DNA of 64,000 bases, taken from positions 744,001-808,000 of the forward strand of contig NZ_FXEH01000006.1 of the NCBI RefSeq assembly GCF_900176565.1. Direction: 5' to 3'. This DNA is from Thalassobacillus devorans. Its GTDB lineage: Bacteria > Bacillota > Bacilli > Bacillales > Halobacillaceae. The translations under genes and the position numbers were made by a program. This document shows positions 54,341-61,966 of this stretch, one piece after another (the stretch's first letter is position 1; each line of letters begins with the position of its first letter). The notes under the pieces were generated by a model that did no database searches, was not told where the DNA came from, and was given only the letters and a program-made list of their open reading frames with translations.

Positions 54341-54368
54341 AGGGGGGATAGGATTCGCTATCCCCCCT
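54341..54368. terminator. Bidirectional terminator between convergent genes
   Basis: AGGGGGGATAG, loop GATTCG, CTATCCCCCCT. Confidence 0.75.
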
Positions 54369-54378
54369 ATAAACTGGA

Positions 54379-54939
54379 TTATTTCAGAATATCATGGTCG
54401 ACGTAGCGTTCACCGTTTAGTTCACTGATAACATTGATTGCGACATGGGCGCCGTGACCGGAAGTGATGATGGTATGGACGCTGACGCCGGCGACAGTAC
54501 CAGCAGCCCAGACATTTTTCTTATCGGTTTTGCCCTGTGCGTCGGCTTTGATGACCTTAGCCACGCGAGGTTCTGTACCATCCTGTACCGTCAAGCCGGC
54601 CTCTTCTGCAAGTTTTGCCGACATGCCGGTAGCGAAAATGACGTGTGTCGCTTCATAGCTGTTATCCTCTGTTTTCAATGTATACCCGGTTCCACTTTCC
54701 TCGATGGCATTCACTTCTTCTTCTTTTAATTCTGCCCCGAACTTCGTTGCCTGCTCCTGGCCGGTTTTTAATAATTCAGGACCTTCGATTTCTTTCACAC
54801 CATAATGATTTTCCACCCAGGCTTTCGCTGTAATGCTCTTACCATGGTCGAACATGACAACCTTTTTCCCGGCTTTTGCGGCGAACAATGCGGCACTGGC
54901 ACCAGCGGGACCTGCACCGATAATGGCAATATCAAACAT
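54379..54939 (-). CDS. Short FAD-dependent oxidoreductase, thioredoxin-reductase-like
   Basis: 186 residues from ATG 54939 after AAAAGGAGTGGAATTC. FAD-binding IIGAGPAGASAALFAAKAGKKVVMFD, ATGMSAKLA, and the C-terminal NVWAAGTVAGVSVHTIITSGHGAHVAINV flavin motif of thioredoxin reductases. The NADPH-binding domain and its CxxC, normally inserted in the middle, are absent. It may use another donor or act with a partner; function unknown. Confidence 0.78.
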   Translation of the reverse strand: MFDIAIIGAGPAGASAALFAAKAGKKVVMFDHGKSITAKAWVENHYGVKEIEGPELLKTGQEQATKFGAELKEEEVNAIEESGTGYTLKTEDNSYEATHVIFATGMSAKLAEEAGLTVQDGTEPRVAKVIKADAQGKTDKKNVWAAGTVAGVSVHTIITSGHGAHVAINVISELNGERYVDHDILK

Positions 54940-55050
54940 GAATTCCACTCCTTTTGAAAACGTATTCACCTGCTATTATAACGAAACGTTCGATTATTTT
55001 GAAAATAATTGCTCTTCAGCATGAGCAGATTACAGGCTCATAAAAAATGA

Positions 55051-55084
55051 ACAACGCCCGTCTGGATTTCCAGGCGGGCGTTGT
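55051..55084. terminator. Hairpin between divergent-looking minus genes
   Basis: ACAACGCCCG(T)CTGG / CCAGGCGGGCGTTGT; could end the 51-residue gene on the minus strand. Confidence 0.65.
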
Positions 55085-55146
55085 CCTAAGATGGAGAAAA
55101 GGATGATTTATGTGATAATCCCCTCATAAGAGGAGTTATCGCGGAA

Positions 55147-55302
55147 TTATAGCAAAGGTCCGACAACATAATTAATTAAAAACCATAAGATTCCGAAGAA
55201 AATAATTAAATACGTTATATATTTGATAGCTGCTACGCCGACCTTGCTGGAATCTTTCTTTTTCTCTTTCCGTTCAATTTCTACGTCGCGATCGTCTGCC
55301 AT
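55147..55302 (-). CDS. 51-residue single-pass membrane protein
   Basis: ATG 55302, 8 nt after AAGGAGTG. Charged N-terminus (MADDRDVEIERKEKKKDSSK) and one C-terminal transmembrane helix (about 27-47, YLIIFFGILWFLINYVVGPL). This tail-anchored shape is common in small Bacillus membrane proteins; no named family recognised. Confidence 0.7.
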   Translation of the reverse strand: MADDRDVEIERKEKKKDSSKVGVAAIKYITYLIIFFGILWFLINYVVGPLL

Positions 55303-55342
55303 GTTCGATCACTCCTTTGTTTAAAAAGGTAGCCAATAGTCA

Positions 55343-55675
55343 TTACACAATGATAGAAATATGCTGTTCTGCCATGGAACCGGAATACTTCACGCGTTGA
55401 TCCGACTGTTTAATTTGTTTACTCAAAATCTGCTCGATTTTTTCGTGAGCCTTTTCCGCGTTATTTCCATCAATGATCATTTTAATCGGTTTTTTCGTGT
55501 TCGCCAGTAAGAAGAATGACATCAGCTTCGGCATGATGCTGGCATCCGCAATTAACTGTCCCTGGTGTAAGTAAATTTCACAATCGCTTTTAGCTACGTA
55601 TTTATGAATATCGATGATTTCAGATGTTGTAACCGATTGATTTAAATGTATTTGATAGGATGTTAGTTCTTTCAA
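55343..55675 (-). CDS. HPr-like domain protein lacking the phosphorylation His
   Basis: 110 residues from TTG 55675, 6 nt after GAGGTG; the GTG at 55684 overlaps the site. The body (SEIIDIHKYVAKSDCEIYLHQ, KLMSFFLLANTKKPIKMIIDG, NAEKAHEKIEQIL) follows the HPr/NPr fold, but no His sits at the usual position 15 before a small-residue loop. Regulatory rather than phosphotransfer role inferred; Crh is a precedent for loss of His. Confidence 0.6.
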   Translation of the reverse strand: MKELTSYQIHLNQSVTTSEIIDIHKYVAKSDCEIYLHQGQLIADASIMPKLMSFFLLANTKKPIKMIIDGNNAEKAHEKIEQILSKQIKQSDQRVKYSGSMAEQHISIIV

Positions 55676-55680
55676 GCTAA

Positions 55681-55812
55681 TCACCTCATAATTTTTTTGT
55701 GTTGGTTAAAAGTTACCCTGCCCTGATGCCTATCAAACATTACTCCTGTCAAATAGTACTTTTTACCCTGTGGATCTTCTGCCGTCACCATCTTCTGCTC
55801 GTTCGCATACAA
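55681..55812 (-). CDS. Possible 43-residue protein upstream of the HPr-like gene
   Basis: Frame YANEQKMVTAEDPQGKKYYL continues to TGVMFDRHQGRVTFNQHKKIMR and stops 5 nt before the TTG of the HPr-like gene, as expected for coupled translation. The start is unsure; no clear ribosome site precedes the TTG at 55812, and the open frame extends to 55899. Confidence 0.35.
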   Translation of the reverse strand: MYANEQKMVTAEDPQGKKYYLTGVMFDRHQGRVTFNQHKKIMR

Positions 55813-55976
55813 TTCAAAGGCAGAGATACCTTGAGAGAAGAAAAAATTTGCTATGTTCCCTATTTCACAAAGACGTTTAAAGACAGAGCAGAAGGGCATA
55901 GTGATAATACTTACTTGTATTTCTATAACCGAAGTGCTATATTAGTCTATAAAAAATTTCAGGCGGAGGGGTTGCT

Positions 55977-56519
55977 ATGTCGAAAGTATCATTGGTTACG
56001 ATTTTCAAACATCGCGTCACACAAAAATATTTGCAGCGTTCCGGTGTCAACCATGCTGTCTCCGTTGCCTATAATGCATTTGACCTTGCTTCCAAGCGGG
56101 GTATCGATGTCGATTTAGCTGCCAAGGCAGCACTTCTCCACGATATGGGACATTATGAATGGTATCGGGATGGAAAGTGGGATTACGAAGAATACCGGCG
56201 GCACGATATCCACGCGATCAAAGGGGCAGAGCGCGCTCATAAACTGTTGATCCGGCTCGGCGAAGATCGTCTTGTCGCAAAGGAAGTGTCATTGGCTGTA
56301 CTGCTTCATACGGATAGCTATCTCCCATTTGAACTGGAGGGCAAACGGACGGATCTCCAGCAGGTGGTGACAGAAGCGGATAATATGGATGAACAGCCTG
56401 GCGGGCTGCACCATTATAAAGAAATGTCCCGTTCGGAAGCGATTCGGCTGCTGAAGAAACTTGATCGAATGATCGCTGAATTCCAGGCGGGAGATGCCTC
56501 GAGATCAACGACCGGTTAA
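55977..56519 (+). CDS. HD-domain phosphohydrolase-like protein
   Basis: 180 residues: conserved HD set with NHAVSVAYNAF (first His), ALLHDMGHYEW (HD), HDIHAIKGAE (His), and TEADNMDEQ (last Asp). Family members hydrolyse nucleotides or phosphodiesters, with metal. Substrate unknown. ATG behind GGCGGAGGGGTTGCT. The following 500 bp hold structured RNA and a short ORF. Confidence 0.82.
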   Translation: MSKVSLVTIFKHRVTQKYLQRSGVNHAVSVAYNAFDLASKRGIDVDLAAKAALLHDMGHYEWYRDGKWDYEEYRRHDIHAIKGAERAHKLLIRLGEDRLVAKEVSLAVLLHTDSYLPFELEGKRTDLQQVVTEADNMDEQPGGLHHYKEMSRSEAIRLLKKLDRMIAEFQAGDASRSTTG

Positions 56520-56580
56520 ATAGTATAACTTATTTTCATACTTTAAAAAGGTTTAACTTTGTTAAAGGATAAAAGTATAA

Positions 56581-56630
56581 GAAACACTAAGGCTTTCGCC
56601 ATTAGGACTTGGCGATAAGCCAAGTGTTTC
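56581..56630 (+). ncRNA. Long stem-loop (structured leader or small RNA)
   Basis: GAAACACT outer arm and AGTGTTTC, inner GGCTTTCGCCA / TGGCGATAAGCC with loop TTAGGACT. Its 5' flank AAAGTATAAGAAACACTAAG recurs before the exonuclease gene at 5429. I recall similar stem-loops as common in Bacillaceae genomes but cannot name a family. Confidence 0.5.
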
Positions 56631-56701
56631 TAAAAATAGGCTTTACTTTTGTTAGGACTTTTTATATAATTTCCAGTGTAAGAAAAAAATTCCGAGAAAG
56701 C

Positions 56702-56860
56702 GAGGTCGAACCCAATGAAAATGATTACTGTTTATTTCAACCAATTGAATAACAACAATCGATCGACCTCTGCACTATACGTCACGTTTTAATATTCTGA
56801 CTATATTTTATTCGTGCATATCTGCCACAGGTCGATCATAGGATTGACTTGTGGTTTTTT
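56702..56860 (+). promoter_or_regulatory. Candidate attenuator with alternative pairings
   Basis: A = GAGGTCGA (56702-56709, includes the ribosome site); B = CGATCGACCTCTG (56760-56772, inside the short ORF); C = CACAGGTCGATC (56826-56837); D = GACTTGTGG (56846-56854) then T6. A-B pairs 8 bp, B-C 11 of 12 bp, and C-D forms a 9-bp terminator stem. A-B and B-C exclude each other, as do B-C and C-D. Confidence 0.55.
56715..56792 (+). CDS. Asn-rich 25-residue peptide, candidate leader peptide
   Basis: MKMITVYFNQLNNNNRSTSA plus five residues; five Asn in eight codons (56739-56759 region). The GAGG ribosome site at 56702-56705 is part of a segment that can pair with the coding region, and the coding region can instead pair with the following terminator. 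See the attenuator feature. Not recognised as a known family. Confidence 0.5.
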   Translation: MKMITVYFNQLNNNNRSTSALYVTF

Positions 56861-56915
56861 AATTTGGTATGCCCTGTGCTGCAGTTTTATGCTGTGCAGG
56901 CCTGCCCGTAAACGT

Positions 56916-56946
56916 GAAAGCCACAGGTATCCCCCTGTGGCTTTTT
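56916..56946 (+). terminator. Second terminator before the yrzI-type operon
   Basis: AAAGCCACAGG, loop TATCC, CCCTGTGGCTTTTT. Confidence 0.8.
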
Positions 56947-57017
56947 CTCATGCAGTTAAAGAATGCATAAGCCATTCTTAACTATAAATTAACCCTTTTT
57001 AAAGGAGGTGAGTAACC

Positions 57018-57155
57018 ATGACGATCCCGTTTTTTATCTTTACGATCAGAATTGAAAAAAGGAAGAAAGCAGCTGGGACGAAAGATCCGAAATACCATCG
57101 CACCCCGGAAGAGGAATGGTTCGACCGAAAGATGATGTATATGTCCAGATTCTAA
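57018..57155 (+). CDS. YrzI-family small protein A
   Basis: 45 residues; MTIPFFIFTIRIEKRKK matches the YrzI pattern of a short hydrophobic beta-prone start followed by a charged helix. ATG behind AAAGGAGGTGAGTAACC, a near-perfect ribosome site. First of five frames in one operon. Small YrzI proteins are linked to toxicity when overproduced in B. subtilis; role otherwise unknown. Confidence 0.65.
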   Translation: MTIPFFIFTIRIEKRKKAAGTKDPKYHRTPEEEWFDRKMMYMSRF

Positions 57156-57179
57156 ATCATAAGGGAGAGGAGTTTTATC

Positions 57180-57242
57180 ATGATTGGTTACATGTTGAAA
57201 TTCAGCAGCTGGTCGAACGAGGAGTTGGGTGCAGATCACTAG
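57180..57242 (+). CDS. 20-residue microprotein (S1025-like A)
   Basis: MIGYMLKFSSWSNEELGADH behind GGGAGAGGAG. Shares the MI..[IM][LR][KR]F..W..N.E pattern with the 18-residue frame at 57428. Very short; supported by position, ribosome site and similarity. Confidence 0.45.
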   Translation: MIGYMLKFSSWSNEELGADH

Positions 57243-57266
57243 TCCCTGAAGAAGGGAGGGAAAACG

Positions 57267-57401
57267 ATGAGGATTAATATGCTTTTTTTCACCATTATCA
57301 TCAAAAAGAAATCCAATGAAGAAATTTTACGGCAGGAACGCCATCATCAGGAAATCAAGCGGCACATGGATGAGATGAAACTCAAACATTTGCAACTATA
57401 A
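57267..57401 (+). CDS. YrzI-family small protein B
   Basis: 44 residues, MRINMLFFTIIIKKKSNEE... then His/Lys/Glu-rich helix (RQERHHQEIKRHMDEMKLKH). Clear YrzI-type. ATG behind AAGGGAGGGAAAACG. Confidence 0.7.
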   Translation: MRINMLFFTIIIKKKSNEEILRQERHHQEIKRHMDEMKLKHLQL

Positions 57402-57427
57402 AAAACAGACAGAAAGGATGAGTTACG

Positions 57428-57484
57428 ATGATTAAAATGATCCGGTTCATGCAATGGTTAAATGTGGAGAAGGATAGCGCATAG
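57428..57484 (+). CDS. 18-residue microprotein (S1025-like B)
   Basis: MIKMIRFMQWLNVEKDSA behind AAAGGATGAGTTACG. The NVEKDSA end includes a Glu-Lys codon pair (GAG|AAG at 57469/57470), the context in which Rae1 (YacP) is reported to cut the S1025 ORF of the B. subtilis yrzI mRNA on the ribosome. Identification rests on memory of that peptide's pattern. Confidence 0.5.
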   Translation: MIKMIRFMQWLNVEKDSA

Positions 57485-57523
57485 CTGAACTGACTGGGTA
57501 ACTAAGGAAGGGGAATAAACCAA

Positions 57524-57658
57524 ATGAAATTGAATATCTTATTTTTCAATATATCGATTGTCAAACGTCCGAAAGCGGAATTGGTCCGGGAAGAGCTGCA
57601 TCACCAGCGGATCCAGCGCCGCCTTGACGATATCAAATTGAAACAAATTAACTACTGA
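57524..57658 (+). CDS. YrzI-family small protein C
   Basis: 44 residues, MKLNILFFNISIVKRPKAEL then REELHHQRIQRRLDDIKLKQINY. Aligns over its whole length with protein B. ATG behind AAGGAAGGGGAATAAACCAA. Last frame before the hairpin at 57666. Confidence 0.7.
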   Translation: MKLNILFFNISIVKRPKAELVREELHHQRIQRRLDDIKLKQINY

Positions 57659-57665
57659 TATGTAA

Positions 57666-57712
57666 AAGGGCTGTCCCATAAGTCTTCTTAAAGACTTGCG
57701 GGGCAGCTTTTT
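57666..57712 (+). terminator. Terminator-like hairpin related to the IS1182 left end
   Basis: GGGCTGTCCCATAAGTCTTC ... GACTTGCGGGGCAGCTTTTTT; the same layout as 12338-12385. Likely ends the yrzI-type operon. Confidence 0.65.
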
Positions 57713-57726
57713 TGTGGTCCGTTAAG

Positions 57727-57775
57727 GATGGTCTGGGAAACGACTCGCTTTCCAGCTCCATCCATCCAGCTTTGT
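57727..57775. repeat. Dispersed palindromic repeat, fragment copy 6
   Basis: GGTCTGGGAAACGACTCGCTTTCCAG only; the remaining family core is missing. Confidence 0.5.
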
Positions 57776-57915
57776 AACAAACGGATCCATCTAAGAGTGG
57801 ATGATTGTATCGTTTTTAAAAAAATTACCTGGACCCGATAAAAAGTGTTATAATCTACTCTTGGGTAAAAAAATGAATGGTGATTCATTACAGCAAAGAT
57901 AGGAAGAGGATGAGG

Positions 57916-60102
57916 ATGAAAAAGATTTGGCACATTTTCACCAATGACATCAAGAATGCAAGTACGAATTGGGTAGCGGCAATCCTGCTGGGAGGGTTGA
58001 TCTTGTTACCATCCCTTTATGCCTGGTTTAATATTGAGGCTTCCTGGGATCCATATAGTCAGACGGACCAGCTTCCTGTAGCGGTCGTCAATGAAGATGA
58101 AGGGGCGAGTATCCGGGATAAGGAAATTCATGTTGGTGATGAACTGGTTAAACAACTGAAAGATAATGAGAAAATGGATTGGCAGTTCGTTGACCGGAAA
58201 GAAGCTATGGACAAGGTCGAGTACGGTGATTATTTTGCGGCGATTATTGTTCCTGAGAATTTCTCAGAGCAGCTGGGGACCGTACTCGACGATCACCCGG
58301 AAAAAGCTGAAATCGAATATTATGTGAATGAAAAAATCAATGCTATCGCACCAAAAATTACAGAGACCGGTGCAAGTACGATTGTAGATCAGATAACAAG
58401 TGAATTCATATCAACCGTTAATGGCGTCATTTTTGATATGTTTAATGAACTTGGTCTCGAATTGGAAAAAGATTTGCCGGATATTAAACGGTTTGAGAAT
58501 TATATTTTTCAAATGGAGGAAAAGCTGCCGGAAATCCATCAATTATTGGAACAGTCATTGAATGATGCCGGCAGGATGGAGACGATCATTAATGATGCCC
58601 AGGCACTGCTGCCACGTGCAGAAAGTACCACGCAAGAGGGTCTCCGGACGATTGATGATACAACGGCTTATTTAACCAAAGCTGAAAAAAGGCTCGATGA
58701 AATCGCGCCGCAAGTAGAAACAGATTTGAACCGCATTCAGGAAGAAGCTAATAATGTCAATGATTTCCTTCAGGATATCCAGGGAGCCGATATCGACCTA
58801 TCGCAGGGCGAAGAATGGAAGGAACAGATTGATGTACAGCTTACAAGTTCAATGGAGGAAATAGCTGCTGTCCGGGAGGCTTTGGAACAAGTGCAGGAAC
58901 AAAATAACCAGAACGAAGAAGGGGAAGATAATGGAAATGATCCTAATCAGGAGCAAATCGATCAGGCGCTCGCTGACCTGAAAATATTAGAAGAAAACCT
59001 GCAAAAAATCCAGGAAGACAATTACCGGATACAGGAATTTTTGTCTGAGCAACAAGGGGAAGCCGATAATCTGATTGCTTCCATCCAGGAAAAAGCAGAA
59101 ACGACTGCTAATGAAATAGATGCTTTTGTGCGAACTTATAAGGAAGACATCGAGCCTGCAGTGAGGGCAGAAATCAATCAGGCTCAGTCGACTTTGTCGG
59201 AGGCAAGAGAAATCCTGGCAGAGATCCAGGAAACGATTCCTGAAGTGGAGCGTATTTTGGCTAGTACGGAAGGAAATGTGGCGGAAGGGGAGAGCCTACT
59301 GGAATATATGCTCGGAGAATACCCTTATGTAAATGAGAAGATTAATCAACTCGCTGACCGGATCAGAGAAATTCAAGGGGAAACAGATATCAATGAAATC
59401 ATTGAACTATTGCAAAATGACCCCGAGGCAGAAAGTGGTTTCTTTAAAGAGCCGGTAGAGCTAAACAAAAACAGCTTGTTTTCTATTGCCAATTACGGAA
59501 CAGGGATGACACCATTCTATACGGTTCTCGCCATATGGGTAGGTTGTCTGCTGCTCGTGTCCCTGCTGGCAACGGATGTAAGAGATCCTGAACATTTCAC
59601 AGGTACTCAAGTGTATTTTGGAAAACTGATGGTATTTGCAGGTATCGGTTTTCTTCAAACTCTGATTGTAACCACTGGAGATATATTCGTTCTGAAAATT
59701 AATATTGCTGAGCCCATGTGGTTTGTTCTGTTCGGATTATTCATCAGTCTCGTATTTATGCTGATCGTCTATACACTCGTGTCCGTTTTTGGAGATATCG
59801 GAAAAGCGATGGCGATCGTCATGCTCGTACTACAGATAGCTGGTTCTGGAGGTACTTATCCGACCGTTTTGCTTCCTGAATTCTTTCAAATAATCCATCC
59901 TTTTCTACCATTTTCTTATGCTATCGATTTAATGCGTGAGGCGGTAGGGGGCATTATCTGGAAGCGCGTGTATCATGACTTACTGTATCTATCGTTATTT
60001 GGTTTGACCGCTATTAGTATCGGTGGTTTATTAAAAGCACCTCTAAGCAATAAGACAAAAGCGTTGATGAGAAAATCAAGAGAATCAGGATTGTTTCATT
60101 AA
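57916..60102 (+). CDS. yhgE: YhgE/Pip family membrane protein
   Basis: 728 residues from ATG 57916 behind GGAAGAGG. One N-terminal transmembrane helix (about 15-35), a YhgE/Pip N-terminal domain (about 40-185), a long Glu/Gln-rich extracellular coiled coil (about 190-500), and six C-terminal transmembrane helices in an ABC-2-like arrangement. Homologues are phage-infection (Pip) or type VII-secretion-associated proteins. TATAAT at 57849 is a candidate -10. Monocistronic with a terminator. Confidence 0.85.
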   Translation: MKKIWHIFTNDIKNASTNWVAAILLGGLILLPSLYAWFNIEASWDPYSQTDQLPVAVVNEDEGASIRDKEIHVGDELVKQLKDNEKMDWQFVDRKEAMDKVEYGDYFAAIIVPENFSEQLGTVLDDHPEKAEIEYYVNEKINAIAPKITETGASTIVDQITSEFISTVNGVIFDMFNELGLELEKDLPDIKRFENYIFQMEEKLPEIHQLLEQSLNDAGRMETIINDAQALLPRAESTTQEGLRTIDDTTAYLTKAEKRLDEIAPQVETDLNRIQEEANNVNDFLQDIQGADIDLSQGEEWKEQIDVQLTSSMEEIAAVREALEQVQEQNNQNEEGEDNGNDPNQEQIDQALADLKILEENLQKIQEDNYRIQEFLSEQQGEADNLIASIQEKAETTANEIDAFVRTYKEDIEPAVRAEINQAQSTLSEAREILAEIQETIPEVERILASTEGNVAEGESLLEYMLGEYPYVNEKINQLADRIREIQGETDINEIIELLQNDPEAESGFFKEPVELNKNSLFSIANYGTGMTPFYTVLAIWVGCLLLVSLLATDVRDPEHFTGTQVYFGKLMVFAGIGFLQTLIVTTGDIFVLKINIAEPMWFVLFGLFISLVFMLIVYTLVSVFGDIGKAMAIVMLVLQIAGSGGTYPTVLLPEFFQIIHPFLPFSYAIDLMREAVGGIIWKRVYHDLLYLSLFGLTAISIGGLLKAPLSNKTKALMRKSRESGLFH

Positions 60103-60146
60103 AAAAGTGCCTGTTACCGCCTTGGATAAGCGGTACAGGCACTTTT
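60101..60146. terminator. Bidirectional terminator between convergent genes
   Basis: AAAAGTGCCTGT-TACCGC, loop, GCGGTA-CAGGCACTTTT. Confidence 0.85.
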
Positions 60147-60153
60147 GGATTGA

Positions 60154-61503
60154 TTAGAAAAAGCTTGGGATATCACTTTCAGCAGTTGGATAGCCCCAGA
60201 GGACAGAGGTCAAATCGTCTTTCGTCAGCCCCTGCTGGATTGCGAGCGCAAACAGGTTGACGAGGTGTTCCGCTTCACTGGATAAAAAGTGAGCACCGAT
60301 AATTTGCCCGGTGGAAGGGTTCATTAAAATTTTCGCATAAGCACCAGGCTCTTTTGTCCGCTGATAAGTAAAGAACTTGGTAATTGTTTTAGACTCTGCT
60401 TCATACGGAATATGATTATCGCGTGCTTCCTGCTGGCTCAGTCCGACCGAACCAAGTGCCGGATAGGTAAAGACAATGGACGGCACAGGTTTTTGAAAGG
60501 CTTCCTGATTTTCCCCATGCAGGAGATGACTTGTCAGTCGCGCAGCTTCTGCTCCGGCAGTCGGTGTCAGCGGAGGAAGCCCGGTGTCGGCACAATCACC
60601 GGCTGCGTAGATGTGCTGATGTGGGACGGATTGCTGATTTTCATTCACCTTAATTCCTTTGTTGGAGTATTCAATTCCTGCGTTCTCGAGTCCCAGATGG
60701 TCGATGTTCGGAGTCCGTCCTGCTCCGTGGAAGACCATATCCGCTTTCATGGCATGTTCATGGTTGAATTTCTTGACATCAATTTTATAGCCGCCATCGA
60801 GTTTTGTAATTTTCGTTACTTCCGTATTTGTGTGTATTTCCACACCCAAATCTTTCGTATGTTCAATCAGTTTGTTGGTCATTTCAAAATCATGATTCTC
60901 GAGGACATTTCGTCCGCGATGGATGATAAGGACCTCTTTTCCCAGACGTGCTGCCAGCTGGGCGAATTCAAAGGAAATATACCCGCCTCCTACAAACATC
61001 AGGCGGTCCGGCAGCTGCTCCATTTCGAAAAATTGATCACTGGATATCAGATGATCCGCACCCTCAAAAGGAAGGTCCGCAGGTTTCGCCCCGGTTGCAA
61101 TCACAATATATTTGGCCGTGACATTTTCCTCGCCGATTTTTAAGGTATGGGGATCAAGAAAAGTTGCGGTCCCGTGATATTGCTTGATACCCAGCCTCTG
61201 AAATTTGTCCTCTGTTCCTTGAGGAATCGGTTCGGTGAATTCATTTTTGAACGCCAGCAGGTCTTTCCAATTCAAAGATACCTCACCGTCCAGCCCAAGA
61301 CCTTTGACACGGCTGGCATCATCAACAATTCTGCTGATGCCAGTCATTACTTTTTTAGGGTCACATCCGCGCTGCGGACAGGTGCCTCCAAACGGACGTT
61401 CATCAACGATGGCCACCTCCAGGCCCGCTTTCTGTACTTTCGCTGCGACCGTACTCCCGGCTACCCCGGTACCGATGACGATCACGTCGTATGTAGTATT
61501 CAT
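60154..61503 (-). CDS. Pyridine nucleotide-disulfide oxidoreductase, atypical active site
   Basis: 449 residues from ATG 61503 after GGAGGGATGTAAT. FAD motif VIGTGVAGSTVA, NADPH motif MFVGGGYISFEFAQLAARLG, IYAAGDCADTGLPPLTPTAGAEA and a dimerisation domain. The redox motif reads GGTCPQRGCDPKK instead of GGTCxNxGCxPSK, and the C-terminal HPTxxE of glutathione/mercuric reductases is YPTAES. It is thus a diverged member of unknown substrate. A terminator lies just past the stop. Confidence 0.85.
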   Translation of the reverse strand: MNTTYDVIVIGTGVAGSTVAAKVQKAGLEVAIVDERPFGGTCPQRGCDPKKVMTGISRIVDDASRVKGLGLDGEVSLNWKDLLAFKNEFTEPIPQGTEDKFQRLGIKQYHGTATFLDPHTLKIGEENVTAKYIVIATGAKPADLPFEGADHLISSDQFFEMEQLPDRLMFVGGGYISFEFAQLAARLGKEVLIIHRGRNVLENHDFEMTNKLIEHTKDLGVEIHTNTEVTKITKLDGGYKIDVKKFNHEHAMKADMVFHGAGRTPNIDHLGLENAGIEYSNKGIKVNENQQSVPHQHIYAAGDCADTGLPPLTPTAGAEAARLTSHLLHGENQEAFQKPVPSIVFTYPALGSVGLSQQEARDNHIPYEAESKTITKFFTYQRTKEPGAYAKILMNPSTGQIIGAHFLSSEAEHLVNLFALAIQQGLTKDDLTSVLWGYPTAESDIPSFF

Positions 61504-61652
61504 ATTACATCCCTCCATCATTTAACTATTCATTAATTTACCCCTAATCCATCAATAAAAAACAGTCTTCGTTTTTAAAAAAGGCTCTGTTAAAGCATCG
61601 TGTTGATTTTACAATAAAAGCTCCCTTTTCCTGAAGACTCAGTTTCGAGATA

Positions 61653-61825
61653 TGTTGTTTCCGTTACGGTAGTAACGGTTTGGAGGTCCGGGAAATTACT
61701 CGCTTTCCATGGGCGTACGGTGAGCTTCCTCGGGCTAAAGCCCTGCGGGATCTCACCATGTACTATCCTCCCATTGGAGTCTCGCAATTTCCCGGACCTC
61801 CTTGCGTTTATAAGAGAACGGAAAC
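61653..61825. repeat. Dispersed palindromic repeat, intact copy 7
   Basis: Perfect 16-bp arms GGAGGTCCGGGAAATT (61682-61697) and complement (61786-61801); the outer TGTTTCCGTT arms extend it. Left half nearly identical to 14736-14816. Confidence 0.8.
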
Positions 61826-61966
61826 ATCCGTATGCAAGCCTTCAAATATAGAGTGAGCTAAACATGAAATGCTATCTAAAAGCCCTCGACTTTGTTCAAA
61901 TATTATTCAGCAACGTAGAATGGAACTACAATTTGACAGGGGGTTCGTTTCTCTCACCTTTCGGAT

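Noticed and set aside
60412-61143. 243-codon plus-strand frame inside the flavoprotein gene
   Set aside because: Shadow of a clear oxidoreductase on the minus strand.
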